Source: Sordariomycetes sp. S80-01Y (lineage: Eukaryota; Ascomycota; Sordariomycetes). From it: a DNA stretch of 64,000 bases. A program made the position numbers and the translations under genes. The DNA is taken from assembly GCA_037042185.1 (NCBI GenBank), contig JAXQJY010000031.1:310001-374000 (forward strand), read 5' to 3'. The notes under the pieces are model-generated. The model saw nothing but the letters and a program-made list of their open reading frames with translations, had not been told where the DNA came from and ran no database searches. This document shows positions 42,301-48,300 of the stretch, one piece after another. Position 1 is the first letter of the stretch. Each line of letters begins with the position of its first letter.

Positions 42301-45300
42301 CGTGCTCGAGGCATTGGTCAGGGTTGGCATATTGATACGTGCTGTGGTGATGGTCGTTTCACCTTCAGCACGCGGCGGAAATGCCATGCTTCTTGCACCT
42401 CGAAGTTGGTTCTTCCAATATGTTTTGCACTCTTCGCTCTGGATTTGCATACTGTACTTGACGAAGTTGACATATGGACTAATCGGCGGGGGCTCGAAGT
42501 TCCAGTAGAGGGCGGTGACGGTTTCTTCCACAACACGAAGCGACCAGCCGTCGAGGACCGTGTGATGGATCACCCATACGAAGTAACTGCCCCCCTCGGG
42601 CTGGGTGATGAGAGCGTAACGGCAGAGCCTAGAGCCGTAGGACATCTCATAGCTGTCAGTAACCTTGGTAAATTCGTTGACATCCATGTCGTTCGTTTCT
42701 TCCCAGGTTCCGGCGTCCTTGGTAATGAGCTGCACGGAATCATCATCGCTCATGATGATTCTGGTACGGAGATTGCCACAAAGCTGGATCGTTTTCTCCC
42801 ATGCGGCCTGGAACCGTGCCACGTCGATGCCACCGGGGATCTTGAAGAAATACTTGGTAGTATAGGATCCGGGCTGTTTTGCCGACAAGGACATCAACCC
42901 ATCCTGGAGCGGGGTGCAGGGGTAGGCATCTTCAATGTCATCCATGGCTAGACCAGTTTGTTTGCGAACAGTTTCTTCGAAGGCCTCGTCCCTGGGATTA
43001 AATTCGAGCAAGCTGAATGGCTTGATTTGGTCTCCCTCTTCTCCCATTTCATCTTGCTGCTGGGCTTTAGATGCAATAACAAACAGCCGCGGATCGTCAA
43101 AGATGTCCTTGACAGTCAAGGAGAGTCCCGCGGCGCGAGCATCTGCCACAAAGGATATCGCCATCACCGAGTCACCGCCTAGACGTAGGAATGAATCATC
43201 ACGTCCAATGGATTCTTTGGGTCGGTTCATAGTCTCTGCCCAAATCTCCTGGATCTGAAGCTCAACTGAGGTCTCCGGAGCGCGCTTCTCACCAGACTGC
43301 AGCGCATAAGCCTCCAAAGCCGCTGGACCCAGTCGAGAGGTCAGACCCAGCAGCGACCTGCGGTCCGTCTTAGTCGATGTGATTATGGGCATGAACTTGC
43401 AAGGTATGAAGATCCCAGGAATCATGTAATCGGGTAGCTTGACGCCAATCTCGCTGACCACAGCATGCAACTGCGCTTGCATCTCAGGACTGAGGGGGTC
43501 GAAGATATCACCGTCTTTGGTGCCGATCTCAGTGTCGTCGGTCTGGCAGAACCAAGTCACAAGCCGTGCGCCATCATCGCTTCTAAGGACGTCCACGACG
43601 ACCTGCTGAGCCATGGGCATGCTTGCGCGAATGTGATGCTCAATCTCACCAAGCTCGACGCGGAGTCCACGGATCTTCACCTGGCTGTCCTTGCGAAATC
43701 CGAATTCAATGGTTCCGTCAGGGTTGTAGGAGCACACATCGCCGGATTTGAAGAATCTTTGGAAAGCCCAAGAGCTTTCACCCGCCCATTCGGTGCAGGC
43801 CTCAATCTTAGCAGCGTTGGTTTTCTCGAGGTCACCTAGGTATTCACGCAGGATCGTCGGCCCTTGAATCATGACTTCGCCAAGAGTGCCGACCGGAGCC
43901 AGTTGATACGGGTTTTGGGGATCGGCTATCCAGCAAAAGGCACCTACAGGTGTGCCGACGTTCATGGGCGATTCTTCGGCCGAATCTTTCCACTCGTGGA
44001 GGGTGCTGAAGCAGCAGGTCTCTGCTGGACCCCAACCGTTCATCAAGCGCACCTTGCCGAACCATTGCTTGATGATATCACGGCTGGCAGCTTCACCAGT
44101 GAGGAGTAGAAGCTCAAGCGTCGGATAGTCTTCCGGCTTGAATAGTCGAGCTACCGAAGGGGTTAAGTAAGCCCAGTTCAGTTGCTTGTCGTTGATGAAG
44201 TCCTTGAGGTTGTTCATACGAATCTCATCCGAGGGTATGGCCAGGGATGCTCCGTGCAAAAGGGGTCCAAAGATCTCGCCAATTGACAAATCGAACACGA
44301 ATGCCGCGAATTGCAACATCCTCACGGCCGGTGTGAATTGCATTCTTTTGCCAATGGCAGTCTGGCTGGAACATACAGCTCTGTGGTCGATCACAAGACC
44401 CTTCGGTGTGCCTGTGCTGCCAGACGTAAATAACACGTAAGCTGGGTCGTGGCCAGAGACAGCAACGACCGGGCCAGAGCTCTCAATCTCCATTGCCATA
44501 ATGAGTAGTCGGTCTTCCAGGGTTTGAGAAACTTCCACTGCCCGCTGGACTAGTTTCTCGCATGCGGTAGTAGTGTTTGATGAAGTCAGCGCCAATGCTG
44601 CTCCAGTCTGCGACACGATCTGCGCGAGTCTCTGTGGAGGGTGCGAAGGGTCGAGTGGTACCCAGGCAGCCCCTGCCTTGTTGACAGCAAGAATGGCGAC
44701 AATGTACCAGGCACTCTTCTCAAAGCAGACGTGGACGAATTCCCCGACTTTCACGCCAAGGTCTTTCACTAGGTAGTTGGCCAAACGGTTGGCCATGGCA
44801 TCAAGCTCGCCATATGATAGATTGAGGTCCCACCCCAAGATAGCAGGTGCTGAGGGTTGTGTCTGAGCTTGCTTCTCGATAAGCGTGTGTAGACAGGTAT
44901 CGACAATATCCGGCGTCGTAGCGTTGAACTGTCTTTGACGCATCAGGTCGTCATCTCCGGCCATCTTCACCATGATCTCGCCAACTCCAGCCTCGGGGTT
45001 CTTCAAAAGCTGGTGGACGACATTTTCATAGTGCTTAGCCAACGGCTGGATTTCAGTTTCCGTCAAGACCGTTGGCTTGTAGGTCAAAACGAAGTTGACG
45101 GAATCTTCGTATACATATCCTTGAGCCACAAGCCCATAGTTGAAGAATCCTTCGGGTAGCTCCTCAGCAGGCTCGTCATGCACGTTACGCTGGCTCATGA
45201 CGTCTTCAGCGGAACCTGCCAGATACTTCATCGGCTGAACGACAAGCAGATTCGTGATATCGCAAGCAGCACGGGTCGCGTCGTTGATCTTGGCGATGTT

Positions 45301-48300
45301 CTGGAGACCAAATTGTTCGTATGGTACCATTTCAACAGCTTGCTCCTGAACACGTTCGAGGAGACTCGCAGCAGAGGATCCCGTATCCCAACACACGCGA
45401 ACCGGAACAGTTGCGGTCACCGCACCCGTCATGGTATCAAGACCGTTGACGGGCGCCTGCCTTCCACTGACAGTCGATCCAAACGTCACGTCACTCGAAT
45501 CTGTGTAGCGACCAAGCACCATAGCCCATGCTGTCCGCAGAACAGTGGCGATCGTTATAGATTGCGTAGTCCCTGATGTGGAAATACGCAAGCTGTAAGA
45601 TGTGCTTTCGTTACTTCGGGATGATCGCCTCGGGAACAGAGTCTGGCTCGCACCAGCAAGCTCAGACGACCAGTAGCTATGCATCTTCTGTTGGTCCAGC
45701 TCCATCGTGTACCGTATGAAGCGCTGATATGGGGCTGGCTGAACGTGAGACAGACCCCGATAACTGTCAGCCAGAATGGATCTCATTTCTCGCATGGTCC
45801 ATCCGTCATAAAGATCATGGTGTGCGGCGAGAACGAAGTAGCGCTCGCCATTGCTGTCATGAACCAGGCTATAGCGTATGAGCCGGGAGCCAAAGTGGAT
45901 AGGGGTGTTGTCCACAGCCTGGAGAAAGCTCTTCAAGTCCATCCCGTGGCTCGGTTCCCATGCAGAATCGTTATCGAGCACAACCTGAACCATAGTTCCT
46001 AGCAGGTTGACGATCCTGGTGCGCAGGTTCGCGCATGCTGCTACAGTGGTGTTCCAAGCTTGTTGGAACCTTTCCAAGTCGATGTCGGAGTTGAGACGGT
46101 AGATCCAGGTCGAAATGTAAGAGCCAGGCTCTTTGATCGCAAGTGCCATTAGACCCTCCTGAAACGCAGTACACGGGTAGGCGTCCACTATTGTCTGGTC
46201 CTCTGACAAGCCGCACTGCTGTCTGATGGTTGCACTGAGGATGTGTTGGCGCTTCGCCTCGTCCAGCAAGGAGAATGGCTCAATATCGTCCACAGCAGGG
46301 GCAGTTTCTTGGACAGAGGCAGCAATCTCAAAGAGGTGAGCACCGTCAAATATCCTCTTCACTGGGAGAACGATTCCTTCCCGCTGAGCAGTATTGGCGA
46401 GACGAATTGCCGCAATAGAATCTCCACCGGATTGTAAGAAGACATCGTCCCGGCCGATTGATTCGGGGGCTTTTCCCAGAATGTCAGCCCAAAGCTGCTG
46501 CATGCGCTCCTCCATCCGGGTCTCGGGCGCCCTCTTTTCGAGATTTTGAAGCGAGTATGCTGCGAGCTGGTCCTTGCTCAGTGCTTGGAGTCGTTTCTGG
46601 AGCGTCTTCCGGTCCAGCTTGGTAGATGATAGTACAGGCATTTTTCGAAGGGGAACAAAGATGGAGGGTATCATGTAGGATGGTACAAGTGCTGAAAGTT
46701 GGTCGATCGCCGTCGCCAAAGTCGATCGCTGATCGGAGTTGAGTGGAAGGAGTTCAAGATTGTCGTCACCATCAAGCTGGGTGGCATCAGTCAAACAAAA
46801 GTACAGCACAAGGCTGGCGGCGCGATCACAAGACTCGACCTTTCCCACTGCGACTTGACGTGCCTCCTTGAGTAAAGACCTGATGTGGTGCTCAATCTCC
46901 TCCAGTTCTATCCTCAGACCTCTGATCTTGATCTGAGTATCCTTTCTGCCGGAAAAGCTGATTGTGCCATCTGCATTGTAAGAGCCCAGATCACCAGTGC
47001 AGAAGATTCGGTCTCCCGACTTCAGCTCCGGTGCCCACGCAGGGAGCGTGTCCATGATAGTCCGTCTAGTTTTATCCTCATCTCCGAGGTATTCGCGGGT
47101 GATAGTTGGGCCTTGGATCAATATTTCGCCTTCCTCGCCGACCGGGACGAGCTGATCATGATTGTTGGGGTCTACGATCCAGCAAGATGCTCCAACAGGT
47201 CGTCCGACAGTCAGCGGGGAGTCGTTAACGGATGTGTACTCGTGTAAAGTGCTGACAACGCAGGTCTCCGCAGGTCCCCATCCGTTAACCAGTCTCAAAT
47301 TCCCATGCCATTCCTGGAGGATGTCTTTGCCGACTGCTTCGCCTGCTAGCAGCAATAGCTCAACATTTGGAAGATCCGATGGCCGCAGGGTGCGTGCGAA
47401 TGATGGCGTAAGAAAGAGCCTGGTAACTCGGGTCTCGTTGATGTAAGTTGTCAATCCCTGGAATCTTGTCTCTTCCGAAGGCATGCAAACACAGCCACCA
47501 AAAATCAAAGGCGGAATCACTTCCCCTATTGACATATCAAAGGTGAAGGAGGCAAAGCACAGTTGCCTGACATCTGGTCCAATTCCCAGTCTCCGACCAA
47601 TGGCGACTTGACTGGTGCAGACAGCTCCGTGTTCCATGACAAACCCCTTCGGAGTTCCTGTAGTTCCGCTGGTGAACAGAATGTACGCAGCGTTCCGGGG
47701 CCCAACTTCCGATGTCGGTTCGCAGTCTTTGTGGCTAGAGCCCAGCTCTAAATCCAGGTCGGACGATACTTCTATGACAGTAGCCTCCGGATCGATCGAG
47801 CCACAATGGCTGGCGGTTTTCGATGAAGCAAGAATTAACTTAGCCCGGGTCTGGGAGATAATTGACTGCTGGCGTTGGACCGGGTGTTGGGGATCGAGGG
47901 GTGACCAGACGCTGCCGGCTTTGTTCACGGCCAGAATGGCAACAACGTACCATGCTGACCTCTCAATGCAGACATGGATAATTTCTTCTGGCTTGGTATG
48001 GAAGCTTCGTTGAAGGTAGCTCGCCAGTCGGTTGGCGGCAGAGTCAAGCTCTCGATATGTGAATGTGCGGTCCCAAGCTTGGACAGCGATCGCGTCGGGG
48101 CGAAGTCGAGCCTGGTCTCGTATTAGGTGGTGAATGCATGATTCGATAATCTCGGGGTAGTAGTCGTCGTTCCATCGCGTAGCCTGTGTTAGTATAGAGT
48201 CGTCATATTCGCTGTCTTTCGCTTCGTAGATCTTGTGGTCGCTTTCGAAGTCGTCGTCAGCGCAGTGGTCGTGGGGCTTCCCATGGCTGTCCGCAACAGC

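Noticed and set aside
42184-42951. Long open frame (255 codons) on the plus strand inside the NRPS gene, and dozens of others across 3241-48330
   Set aside because: They are antisense shadows of NRPS codon bias and recur at the same places in each module. None has domain-like content of its own.
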